7,184 nt of DNA from Desulfobacula sp. (GTDB lineage Bacteria; Desulfobacterota; Desulfobacteria; Desulfobacterales; Desulfobacteraceae). Below the pieces are notes generated by a model. It saw only the letters and a program-made list of their open reading frames with translations. It was not told where the DNA came from and did not search any database. This document shows positions 1 through 6,991 of the stretch, one piece after another. Within the stretch, counting starts at the first letter, position 1, and the number at the start of each line of letters is the position of its first letter. The stretch is from the NCBI GenBank assembly GCA_029940235.1, contig JAOZRI010000112.1:1-7184 (forward strand). The letters run 5' to 3'. A program made the translations under genes and the position numbers.

Positions 1-124
1 ATAAAAAAAGAGTTAAAAAGAGTACAATTACAAACCTCAAAATCCCAAGTGCCAGAAGTTTAGGGGTTTTAAAAGCGAAAAAAACACCTTTAATATTATA
101 TTTTATACCATGAAAAATATTCAT
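1..124 (-). CDS. EI24/CysZ-like membrane protein, N-terminal fragment (cut by left window edge)
   Basis: An open frame starts with ATG at 122-124 on the minus strand and stays open to base 1, giving 41 codons. The product begins MNIFHGIKYNIKGVFFAF, continues KTPKLLALGILRF, and then enters a strongly hydrophobic stretch (VIVLFLTLFL), which looks like the first transmembrane segment. An amphipathic start, a K-T-P-K-L-L turn and then a membrane helix resemble the N-terminus of EI24-domain (CysZ-like) inner-membrane proteins as I recall them from related deltaproteobacteria. A TAG stop lies four codons upstream of the ATG, so this start is the natural one. The ribosome site is weak (GGA five bases before ATG). 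The gene lies 124 bases downstream of the cyclase gene on the same strand and could be the third gene of that unit. Function is not established, and the family call rests on a short fragment. It could instead be another small polytopic membrane protein. Confidence 0.55.
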   Translation of the reverse strand, partial: MNIFHGIKYNIKGVFFAFKTPKLLALGILRFVIVLFLTLFL

Positions 125-178
125 TGTTTCCAACTATTGCCTTCTGTCTGTTGTCAGTTTGTTCCACAATGCAGATTG

Positions 179-204
179 TTTGCCAGCATACACTCTTTGG
201 CAAA
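179..204. repeat. Hairpin between cyclase and EI24-like gene
   Basis: Perfect arms TTTGCCA (179-185) and TGGCAAA (198-204) enclose a 12-base loop in the 124-base gap between the two minus-strand genes. No T run follows on either strand, so it does not look like an intrinsic terminator. It could be an mRNA stem that affects processing or stability, or it could be chance. Confidence 0.35.
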
Positions 205-248
205 GCAAATTCAAGGCTGGAAATTCATTTTGTGTAACAATCAGTTGA

Positions 249-1865
249 TTAATCTGGAACACATTGAATCCAGTATGTTATATCCTGTGAAAATTCCTTA
301 TACGAAACATTGGTTTGTTGAGCAATTATATTATCCTCAAGCTTGAATGTTTTTTTATAGCAATCAAAAAAATCCAGGCTGTCATTATTATTTAATTCTT
401 TTGTTTCTCTGGCTTTACAGATAATCTGCCAGATATTTGTTGTATCTTTTGTTATGCTGGCCTCTTTTAATATGTCCATTACCTTTTGTGAAGTATGAAT
501 TTTTTCGGCTGCACCGCTGCTTTCAAGCCTTGAGGCATTGTTTACAGCTTTTCCAATGGCTGTTACAATTTTTCGTTTCTCACTGCCCAGAGGCCCTATC
601 ATGGCAGAACCGATTTCCAATCCTGCTCTAAAACTTATATCTATCTGCGCATTAGTCAACATATCTTTGACTCTGCCAGCTTTATCCATTGTATGCTGAC
701 CTTGTTTTAGCATATTGATCTCATTAAAAATGGAAGAAATTGTAAAAATCATGAGCATAATTCTCTCATATATTCCCATGGAAAAATGACTCTTTACACC
801 TCTCCTGCTACTATCAAACGGTGAAGTGTTCTGAAGAAAAACACAATCACCCATAAAATTATCCACTCTGCATGAATATTTATATGCATTATCAGCAGAT
901 ATCTGGTGACACAAATTTAAAATATAAAAATAATCTCTTGGCCTAAAGTGTTTTCTAAGACTTGCAGATCCAACCATATCCATAAATGCATACACACCAT
1001 CTGTTATATTGACAGCTTCCATATTAAGCTGGTTTTCATCCACAGCACCTACAGCTCTTAGGTATTGTTTCTGGGCATTGAGCTCAATCTCTCTGTTTTT
1101 CAATTGTAATGCAGTTTTTCTAAGACGTTTCTCTTTTCTCCAGATGATATGAGCGGCCTGCTTACCTCTTGCATGGCCGATATATGCAAGAGAAGCCATC
1201 TCAATGGCAGATATCAAAAGATTCAGTCGTTTTGTTAATTGATTTTCATGGACAAATTTTCCATCAATTTTGTCCAGCAACTCCTCTTGAATGGTATTAA
1301 ATACAATGGCTCCATAATCAGGTATATAAGCTGAAACAAAATTTTTTGCTTTAAACTGCATTACAATGGCATTATTAACTTTTAAATCAGGCAGATATTG
1401 AAAAGAATTACCATCAAAGGAGAGAACAGAAACTTTAGACTGTTCTCTTTTTGCATCTTTGACTGCTTTACTAAGATCGATAACAAGTATTTTAATGCCT
1501 TGTTCATAAAAATCTTTATGCTTTCTTAAAACAAATGAAATAATACCATCAGTCTCTTCTTTTGATCCAAACTGAGTATCTTTATAAAGTCTGACAGGTG
1601 ATAAGCCTCTATAACGAACTATAAAATTTCCAAAATATTTAAATATTAATCCTGATAATCCTCTGCCATTAAATTTATGCATCACACCCCTGTCCCATTG
1701 AGCAGGAGGTAAAAATTTCAGATAGGTTCTATTGGTACCAAGGAGTAATCCCACATGTCTTGCCTGGAGTAATTTCAGAGAGAAGGATAAAAGGAAATCT
1801 AAGGTGTCTTTTTTTTTAAAAACAATCCGTTCAAATTTTTCTATATCAGGTAATTCTAATTTCAT
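249..1865 (-). CDS. GAF-like sensor with C-terminal class III adenylate/guanylate cyclase domain
   Basis: This 538-residue protein probably makes a cyclic nucleotide from NTP. Residues about 20-230 look like a GAF-type sensory fold (ARHVGLLLGTNRTYLKF, then FNGRGLSGLIFK, ending in a long helix near 207-230). Residues 240-270 are charged and helical (WRKEKRLRKTALQLKNREIE), a likely coiled-coil linker, which suits a dimeric cyclase. The catalytic domain runs from about 290 to 465. Metal-binding aspartates are D296 (AFMDMVGS) and D340 (NFMGDCVF). The transition-state pair is N442 and R446 (VNNASRLE). The purine-selecting Lys of adenylate cyclases is replaced by N336, while T435 occupies the second specificity site. 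The segment between D340 and the FRAGLEIGSAMIG strand is longer than usual. There is no transmembrane helix or signal peptide, so it is probably cytoplasmic. The start lies inside the end of cfa (20-base overlap) and has no Shine-Dalgarno, with an in-frame stop just upstream, so translation probably depends on cfa. The cyclase family call is firm; the activity and product are inferred. Confidence 0.85.
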   Translation of the reverse strand: MKLELPDIEKFERIVFKKKDTLDFLLSFSLKLLQARHVGLLLGTNRTYLKFLPPAQWDRGVMHKFNGRGLSGLIFKYFGNFIVRYRGLSPVRLYKDTQFGSKEETDGIISFVLRKHKDFYEQGIKILVIDLSKAVKDAKREQSKVSVLSFDGNSFQYLPDLKVNNAIVMQFKAKNFVSAYIPDYGAIVFNTIQEELLDKIDGKFVHENQLTKRLNLLISAIEMASLAYIGHARGKQAAHIIWRKEKRLRKTALQLKNREIELNAQKQYLRAVGAVDENQLNMEAVNITDGVYAFMDMVGSASLRKHFRPRDYFYILNLCHQISADNAYKYSCRVDNFMGDCVFLQNTSPFDSSRRGVKSHFSMGIYERIMLMIFTISSIFNEINMLKQGQHTMDKAGRVKDMLTNAQIDISFRAGLEIGSAMIGPLGSEKRKIVTAIGKAVNNASRLESSGAAEKIHTSQKVMDILKEASITKDTTNIWQIICKARETKELNNNDSLDFFDCYKKTFKLEDNIIAQQTNVSYKEFSQDITYWIQCVPD

Positions 1866-3072
1866 TTTTTGAATACAGGCTTAAAAACAAATCAGTATCA
1901 CTGTTTTTCATTTGATTTTTGTGAAAAAGGTTTTGAAAAATCGAAATTTCCTGTGTCTTAAAAGAGATCAACGAACCAATAAAAAAAATATGATAAATAC
2001 GATAGACATTATCTGACACAATCTTTAATATTTTGTCTTTTCGTTTTTCCATGCGAACAATCCAGTCATTTAATGTCTTTATATAATGAGTCCTGAAATT
2101 TTCTGCATTTAAAAGCTCCAACCCGGAAGAGCCGGCAAGCTTTACAAGATCATGTTCAAACATCAGCTCACCACCGGGGAACATATATTTATCAAGAAAT
2201 GAGTTTTCCTTGCCCTTTGCTCTTTTGGTGTTTGTGGTAATGGTATGCTGCATGAAAAGTCCGCCTTTTTTAAGACTTTTATTGACAATTTTAAAAAAAT
2301 CAAACATATTTTCGCTGCCCACATGTTCTGACATGCCAACACATGAAATCTTATCAAATTTTTGGAGACCAAGATCCCTGTAATTAAGTATTTTTATCTC
2401 TATTTTATGGGATAATGCCTCTTTTTTTATCCATTTTTGTGCATACTTTTTCTGTTCATCGCTCAGTGTAATACCTGTTACATTGACCCCATAGTGTTTT
2501 GCTGCATAAACAGCAAAATTACCCCATCCACACCCAATATCAAGCAGTTCTTCACCTTTTTGAAGTCTTAATTTCCTACAGATAATATCCATTTTTTCAT
2601 TTTGTGCATCATCCATTGTGGCGTTTTGATCCACATAATAACCACAGGTATAACCCATGGTTTTGCCAAGGAAAAGTCTGTAAAAATCACTGGGAACGTC
2701 ATAGTGATATTCAATATTCTCCTTCTCTTTTTCTCGTGATTTAACAAAGAACTTAGAGCATAATTTCACAATACTCTTTTTTTGATTTTTCTTAAGCAGC
2801 CTCTCACAGCACAATTCATAAAGCTCTTTTATGCTGCCGGATATATCAAAATATCCTTTGATATAAGCTTCACCAAAAGAGAATGCATCCGGATTGATAA
2901 TGGCTTTAAAAAATTTTTGATCTTTAATGAGAATTTTATGTTTAATATTTCGCTGGGCAGTTGAATATGTAATGCCGTTTGTATCAACGACTTCAAGGGG
3001 GATCATCTCCTGATTAAGGATCTGGATAAACTTTTTTAAAAAAAAGGATTCTTTGTTGGCATAAAGTTTCAT
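1846..3072 (-). CDS. cfa: Cyclopropane-fatty-acyl-phospholipid synthase family SAM methyltransferase
   Basis: This 408-residue protein transfers a methylene or methyl group from S-adenosylmethionine to the double bond of unsaturated acyl chains in membrane phospholipids. The N-terminal lipid-binding part contains SFGEAYIKGYFDISGS (65-80). The catalytic part opens with EYHYDVPSDFYRLFLG (121-136) and YTCGYY (141-146). The SAM loop is LLDIGCGWGNF (176-186). By alignment with E. coli Cfa, the active-site residues appear present: C143, E249 (SEHVG), H276 (MQHTI) and Y330 (THYIKTL). The C-terminal family signature IYHIFFIGSLISFKTQEI is at 359-376. Length is close to the usual 380-420. The start is well supported by a strong ribosome site. 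The stop lies 20 bases inside the next gene, the cyclase, so the two are coupled. Close homologues instead make the 10-methylene precursor of 10-methyl fatty acids, typical lipids of Desulfobacter, so the exact product is open. Confidence 0.93.
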   Translation of the reverse strand: MKLYANKESFFLKKFIQILNQEMIPLEVVDTNGITYSTAQRNIKHKILIKDQKFFKAIINPDAFSFGEAYIKGYFDISGSIKELYELCCERLLKKNQKKSIVKLCSKFFVKSREKEKENIEYHYDVPSDFYRLFLGKTMGYTCGYYVDQNATMDDAQNEKMDIICRKLRLQKGEELLDIGCGWGNFAVYAAKHYGVNVTGITLSDEQKKYAQKWIKKEALSHKIEIKILNYRDLGLQKFDKISCVGMSEHVGSENMFDFFKIVNKSLKKGGLFMQHTITTNTKRAKGKENSFLDKYMFPGGELMFEHDLVKLAGSSGLELLNAENFRTHYIKTLNDWIVRMEKRKDKILKIVSDNVYRIYHIFFIGSLISFKTQEISIFQNLFHKNQMKNSDTDLFLSLYSKNEIRIT

Positions 3073-3076
3073 AATT

Positions 3077-3087
3077 CCACCTCTCCT
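3077..3087 (-). promoter_or_regulatory. Strong Shine-Dalgarno of cfa
   Basis: On the minus strand the sequence AGGAGAGGTGG lies just before the cfa ATG, with the GAGGT core six bases from the start codon and the AGGAG core ten bases away. It fixes the start at 3072. It is by far the best ribosome site in the window and contrasts with the missing or weak sites of the cyclase, mfd and dnaX. Confidence 0.85.
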
Positions 3088-3098
3088 AAAAGATTGAG

Positions 3099-3104
3099 AT
3101 TATA
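3099..3104 (-). promoter_or_regulatory. Possible -10 element for the cfa-cyclase unit
   Basis: A perfect TATAAT hexamer on the minus strand lies in the AT-rich spacer between mfd and cfa, upstream of the cfa Shine-Dalgarno. It would give a leader of about 20 bases. No convincing -35 sits 17 bases upstream (AATGTG there), and the spacer is so AT-rich that chance matches are likely. A second candidate, TATACT at 3166-3171, has TTGTTT only at a 20-base spacing. Confidence 0.3.
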
Positions 3105-3199
3105 AACAAACCAATTTTATACACATTTTTTTTAATTCTATATCATCACATCAGCGCATCAATATAGTATAAAATTTATATTAAAAAATATAAACAAAA

Positions 3200-3231
3200 T
3201 ATCTGATTATGTAAAGGGAAAAATCCAGATA
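3200..3231 (-). terminator. Weak candidate terminator after mfd
   Basis: Directly after the mfd stop, the minus-strand arms TATCTG and CAGATA (6 bp, loop of 20) are followed by a T-rich run (TTTTGTTTATATTTTTT). The stem is short and AT-rich and the loop is long, so it is a poor intrinsic terminator. Read-through from mfd into cfa remains possible. Confidence 0.2.
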
Positions 3232-3233
3232 AT

Positions 3234-6200
3234 TCAAGAAATTGCTTTAAGAATATTTCTGGTTTTTAAGACTGCTCTCGATATTTTATCTCTTTTACTT
3301 CCAAGCTGAATTTTAATGGTCTCTTTTTTAATAAATTTAAAGACAGCTCTGTTCTTTAGAGCAGTGCTTATGGAACCAAGTGAATTTTCTCTATGCTTTT
3401 CAGAGAAGACAATGGTCAAAGCATTGGGTGTAATATCAAGCCGTTGCACGCCTGCCTTCATACAATAAACTCTGAGCATAATTTTTAAAAGCATATTTTC
3501 AGCTTCTTTTGGCAGCTTGCCATACCTGTCAATCAGCTCTTTTTGCATATCTTTGATATCTGAAATATTTATAATTTTCGACAATCGCCTGTATATGGTT
3601 AATCGCTGTTCAACAGATTCAATGTAATCATCGGCAAATCCCGAAGAGATGGCAACATTGATTTCAGGTTCAAGCGGTTCTATAACATCTTCACCTTTAA
3701 GATCATGAACTGCGTTATCCAGCAATTTTAAGAACATATCATAGCCAACTGCTGCAATATGACCGGACTGGGATGCCCCAAGGGCACTTCCAGCTCCTCG
3801 TATCTGCAAATCTTTCATGGCAATCTGAAACCCTGAGCCAAGATCTTTATGCTCCATTAATGCAGACAACCTTTTTTTGGCATCTTTTGTCAACTGGTTC
3901 TCATCGGAAATAAACAGATAGGCATAGGCCTGGTGATCACCGCGCCCTATCCTGCCCCTCAATTGATAAATCTGGGAAAGGCCGAACCGTTCAGCTTTGT
4001 TGATAATCATTGTGTTTGCAGAAGGAATATCAAGACCTGATTCAATAATGGTAGTGCACACAAGAACATCAATTTCAAAATTTACAAACCTGAACATTAT
4101 TTTTTCAAGCTGGGTCTCAGACAATCTGCCATGGGCAACACCAACCTTAGCACTTGGCACAAGTTTTTCTATGAGTTCAGCCATTTTAAATATGCTTTTT
4201 ATATTATTATGGACGAAAAATATCTGTCCTTTTCGTGCAAGCTCTTTTTTAATGGCATCTTTGACTATTGTCTCCTCATATTCAGAAATATAGGAGACAA
4301 TTGGCTGCCTGTCAGCCGGAGGGGTTGTAATCACACTTATATCCCTCATGCCGGTCAATGACATATGCAGGGTACGCGGTATTGGAGTTGCAGTGAGTGC
4401 AAGTACATCCACATTGGATCTCTTCTTTTTAAGAACTTCTTTATGCTTTACACCAAAACGCTGCTCTTCATCAATAATCAAAAGCCCCAATGATTTAAAA
4501 TCAATATCTTTTTGCAAAAGCCTGTGGGTTCCTATTACAATATCCACAAAACCTGAACGTATTTTTTTAAGTATATCTGCCTGCTCTTTTTTTGATCGAA
4601 ACCTTGACAGACATTCAATATTAAAAGGATACTTGTCAAATCTGGCTTTAAATGTTGAAAGGTGCTGTTCTGCCAATATAGTAGTGGGCACCACAAAAGC
4701 CACCTGCTTTCCATCATTTACCGCTTTAAATGCAGCCCTTATGGCTACTTCTGTTTTGCCGTATCCAACATCCCCGCAGACAAGACGATCCATTGGAGTA
4801 TCAGATTCCATATCAAGGTGGACATCATCAATGGCTCTCAGCTGATCACGGGTCTCTTCATGTATAAAGGCTGCTTCAAAGTCATTATAATAATTATCAG
4901 GTCTGGAGAATGCAAAACCTTTATTGACTTTTCTTTTTGCATAGAGATCTAAAAGGTCTGCTGCAAGTTTTTCAACCTCTTCTTTTGCTTTGGCCTTTGA
5001 TTTTACCCACGCTTTGGAACCTATTTTATCAAGCAGGGGTGTGTAGCCGTCAACACCAATATATTTGCCTATCATCTCAATGCGGTCAACGGGCAGATAT
5101 AATTTATCATTGTCCTGGTACAAGATAAGGATAAAATCCTGGGAAATCCCATTAAATTTTAAATTGCATAATCCTTCATACAGGCCAACCCCATGTTCAA
5201 AATGAACAACAATATCTCCATTTTTTAGCTCTTCAGGAGTGATGAACTGGGTCTTTAAATCTCTTCTTGCCCGGGCCTGCCTGCGGATTCTTTTTTTCCC
5301 GAATATTTCATTTTCTGTAACAATGGCAAGGGCTTGATCCTTTAAAATAAATCCCGAGGATAAATTTCCAAAAAGGTAGTAGATTCCAGATTTCTGTTCT
5401 TTGCAGGGTATAAAAGATTTACATGGCAGAGGTTCAATCCCATAGGGCTTAAGCAGTGACAGCAACCTTTTTGCCTGTGAATCCTGACTTAAAACACAAA
5501 AAACTGATCTTTGATGATCAAGATGCTCATGAAACCAGTCAACCAGGGGTGTTAAAGGATTTTCTCTCACACCTTCACGTTTTAATAATATAGATAACTC
5601 ACTATTGTCCTGATATTCAAAAGGGAGGGTTGAAATATGCCTGGAGTTTGAAGTTCCTGCCACCACATCAAGGGTTTTAAATGAGGTGTTGATTTTTGAT
5701 TCAATTTCTGACTTTACCTTGTCCCATTGCAGATAGATTGAGTCAGGAGGCACACAGAGCCTGTTTTCAGATGATGTGGTTTTGTAATTTAAAATAATTT
5801 TATTTTGAAAGTCCAATATGGAAGTTTCAAGCTCATCTGGATCATCCTGAATAAAGAAAATGTTTTCAGGAAGATAATCAAAAAAACTGTCAAGCTTCTC
5901 ATAAACTATGGACAGCATACTTTCAATACCAGGAAATCTTCCAAATTCACGGGTTTTATTAACATACTCCCTCACCTTTGATACATCAAGTCCTGCAGTA
6001 GTTCCAGCCTGCCTTAACCGTGCAAGAGTATGGGGCAGATTCTCCTTTGTTACTATTGCTTCGGTGGCAGGAATAATAATTATTTCATAAATCTCTTTAA
6101 TACCTCTCTGGGAAAATATGGAGAAATAACGCATGGATTCCACAAGATCGCCAAAGAACTCTATTCGAACAGGATATTTTTCCCCGGGACAAAAGACATC

Positions 6201-6719
6201 AAGTATACCACCCCGCACAGAATATTCACCAGGATCTTCAACAAGGGAAGTTTTGGTATATCCTCCATATTCAAGTTTTAATATAAGTGCATCCCTGTCA
6301 ATCTCTTCATTTACAATCAAAATTTCTGAAAACCCAATAATCTCTTTTTTGGGGATAAGTTTTTGTAAAATTGTCTGGGCAGTGATAACAACAATTAGAG
6401 GTTTTAACGCATTATCCATAATTTGAGATAAGACAGCAAGCCTGTTGGTTGAAGTCTGCCTATGGTAGGCCAATGATTTAAAAGGCAGTATATTATATCC
6501 TGGAAAGATAAGAAGCTGGTCATGATTTTCTGGCAGAAAAAATCTTAATTCTTCCAAAAAGCTCAAAGCCTTTTTGGTATCTTTTAAAATAACAACAATT
6601 GAGACATCCATGGTTTTATACAATTGGGATGTCACATAAGCTTTATGGGATCCTTCTGTCGGAGTAATGACGATACTGCTGTTTTGATTTTGTATTTGCT
6701 CAATTAAGCTGTTTAGCAT
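3234..6719 (-). CDS. mfd: Transcription-repair coupling factor Mfd
   Basis: This 1161-residue Mfd (E. coli 1148) is a DNA translocase that pushes RNA polymerase off lesions and recruits UvrA for nucleotide excision repair. The N-terminal UvrB-like module (about 1-340) includes GEYSVRGGILDVFCPGE at 164-180. The RNA-polymerase-interacting domain, CarD-like, is near 495-565 (GDIVVHFEHGVGLYEGL). The helicase motor follows: Walker A GDVGYGKTE (649-657), motif Ia VPTTILAEQH (677-686), GTHRLL (730-735), Walker B box DEEQ (750-753), TATPIPRT (776-783), TTIIESGLDIPSANT (889-903) and LRGRIGRG (920-927). The translocation (TRG) motif lies near 961-988 (MKDLQIRGAGSALG). The C-terminal UvrA-masking domain is about 1010-1161. 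All motor motifs look intact. The ATG at 6719 follows a stop in the same frame with no better start between, and no Shine-Dalgarno is visible. It is transcribed away from tRNA-Ser and dnaX. I see no sign of frameshift or transfer. Confidence 0.98.
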   Translation of the reverse strand: MLNSLIEQIQNQNSSIVITPTEGSHKAYVTSQLYKTMDVSIVVILKDTKKALSFLEELRFFLPENHDQLLIFPGYNILPFKSLAYHRQTSTNRLAVLSQIMDNALKPLIVVITAQTILQKLIPKKEIIGFSEILIVNEEIDRDALILKLEYGGYTKTSLVEDPGEYSVRGGILDVFCPGEKYPVRIEFFGDLVESMRYFSIFSQRGIKEIYEIIIIPATEAIVTKENLPHTLARLRQAGTTAGLDVSKVREYVNKTREFGRFPGIESMLSIVYEKLDSFFDYLPENIFFIQDDPDELETSILDFQNKIILNYKTTSSENRLCVPPDSIYLQWDKVKSEIESKINTSFKTLDVVAGTSNSRHISTLPFEYQDNSELSILLKREGVRENPLTPLVDWFHEHLDHQRSVFCVLSQDSQAKRLLSLLKPYGIEPLPCKSFIPCKEQKSGIYYLFGNLSSGFILKDQALAIVTENEIFGKKRIRRQARARRDLKTQFITPEELKNGDIVVHFEHGVGLYEGLCNLKFNGISQDFILILYQDNDKLYLPVDRIEMIGKYIGVDGYTPLLDKIGSKAWVKSKAKAKEEVEKLAADLLDLYAKRKVNKGFAFSRPDNYYNDFEAAFIHEETRDQLRAIDDVHLDMESDTPMDRLVCGDVGYGKTEVAIRAAFKAVNDGKQVAFVVPTTILAEQHLSTFKARFDKYPFNIECLSRFRSKKEQADILKKIRSGFVDIVIGTHRLLQKDIDFKSLGLLIIDEEQRFGVKHKEVLKKKRSNVDVLALTATPIPRTLHMSLTGMRDISVITTPPADRQPIVSYISEYEETIVKDAIKKELARKGQIFFVHNNIKSIFKMAELIEKLVPSAKVGVAHGRLSETQLEKIMFRFVNFEIDVLVCTTIIESGLDIPSANTMIINKAERFGLSQIYQLRGRIGRGDHQAYAYLFISDENQLTKDAKKRLSALMEHKDLGSGFQIAMKDLQIRGAGSALGASQSGHIAAVGYDMFLKLLDNAVHDLKGEDVIEPLEPEINVAISSGFADDYIESVEQRLTIYRRLSKIINISDIKDMQKELIDRYGKLPKEAENMLLKIMLRVYCMKAGVQRLDITPNALTIVFSEKHRENSLGSISTALKNRAVFKFIKKETIKIQLGSKRDKISRAVLKTRNILKAIS

Positions 6720-6769
6720 TTTAACAATTATTTTTTCAATATATGATCTATTTTAATATTTTAAAGCGC

Positions 6770-6792
6770 ACTATATCAGAGTGTAATATAGT
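6770..6792. repeat. Inverted repeat upstream of mfd
   Basis: Perfect 7-base arms ACTATAT (6770-6776) and ATATAGT (6786-6792) flank a 9-base centre. It lies 51-73 bases before the mfd ATG and upstream of the tRNA promoter. Read on the minus strand the arms include TATATT and TATAGT, both near matches to a -10 hexamer, so the repeat may overlap the mfd promoter or be an operator. Low complexity makes chance a real alternative. Confidence 0.35.
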
Positions 6793-6813
6793 TTAAAAGC
6801 TCTTATTTAAAAC

Positions 6814-6842
6814 TTGACACAATAGCAAAAAAATACTATTTT
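6814..6842 (+). promoter_or_regulatory. Sigma70-type promoter for tRNA-Ser and dnaX
   Basis: A perfect -35 TTGACA (6814-6819) is followed by a 17-base spacer and a -10 TATTTT (6837-6842), matching four of six consensus positions. Initiation would be expected about seven bases later, roughly 15 bases before the mature tRNA. The sequence just upstream (about 6793-6812) is A/T-rich like an UP element, which suits a stable RNA gene. The spacer also carries a small inverted repeat, AATAG/CTATT. Confidence 0.7.
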
Positions 6843-6864
6843 GCCTTGAATTTAATTAAGTGTA

Positions 6865-6955
6865 GGAGAGGTGACCGAGTGGCTGAAGGTGCACGCCTGG
6901 AAAGCGTGTGTATCCTAACCGGGTACCGAGGGTTCGAATCCCTCCTTCTCCGCCA
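6865..6955 (+). tRNA. tRNA-Ser (anticodon GGA), CCA encoded
   Basis: This is a complete class II tRNA that reads UCU and UCC serine codons. The acceptor stem GGAGAGG (6865-6871) pairs with CTTCTCC (6945-6951), with one G-U pair. The anticodon stem CACGC/GCGTG (6892-6896, 6904-6908) encloses CTGGAAA, with anticodon GGA at 6899-6901. The long variable arm, typical of tRNA-Ser, pairs GTATCC with GGGTAC. The T arm is GAGGG, TTCGAAT, CCCTC (6928-6944). The discriminator base is G6952 and CCA is encoded at 6953-6955. It sits between mfd, which is divergent, and dnaX, 36 bases downstream, and probably shares a primary transcript with dnaX. Confidence 0.97.
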
Positions 6956-6991
6956 CAAATATAACTGACAGGCTGTCGACCATCTAAAAAA

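Noticed and set aside
110..346. Plus-strand open frame of 78 codons
   Set aside because: It overlaps the 3' end of the cyclase and the start of the EI24-like gene on the other strand, has no ribosome site, and its Cys/Gln-rich product resembles no family I know.
3077..3088. Eleven identical bases TAGGAGAGGTG shared by the cfa ribosome site and the tRNA-Ser 5' end
   Set aside because: Each is explained by its own role (Shine-Dalgarno and tRNA acceptor stem), flanks do not match, and there is no sign of a repeat element.
3105..3200. AT-rich tracts in the mfd-cfa spacer as a possible origin, attachment site or small RNA
   Set aside because: I see no DnaA boxes, iterated repeats, or paired structure beyond the weak hairpin after mfd. 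The composition matches other spacers here.
366..4600. CRISPR array, insertion sequence, toxin-antitoxin or phage defence genes
   Set aside because: No repeated spacers, transposase motifs, terminal repeats or small paired genes are visible. The region is filled by the cyclase, cfa and mfd.
4348..4845. Plus-strand open frame of 165 codons inside mfd
   Set aside because: It lies wholly opposite the conserved helicase motor of Mfd and its serine-rich product is typical of an antisense shadow frame.
6821..6840. AATAG/CTATT inverted repeat between -35 and -10 of the tRNA promoter as an operator
   Set aside because: Five-base arms in A/T-rich sequence are expected by chance, and a tRNA promoter rarely carries a dedicated operator.
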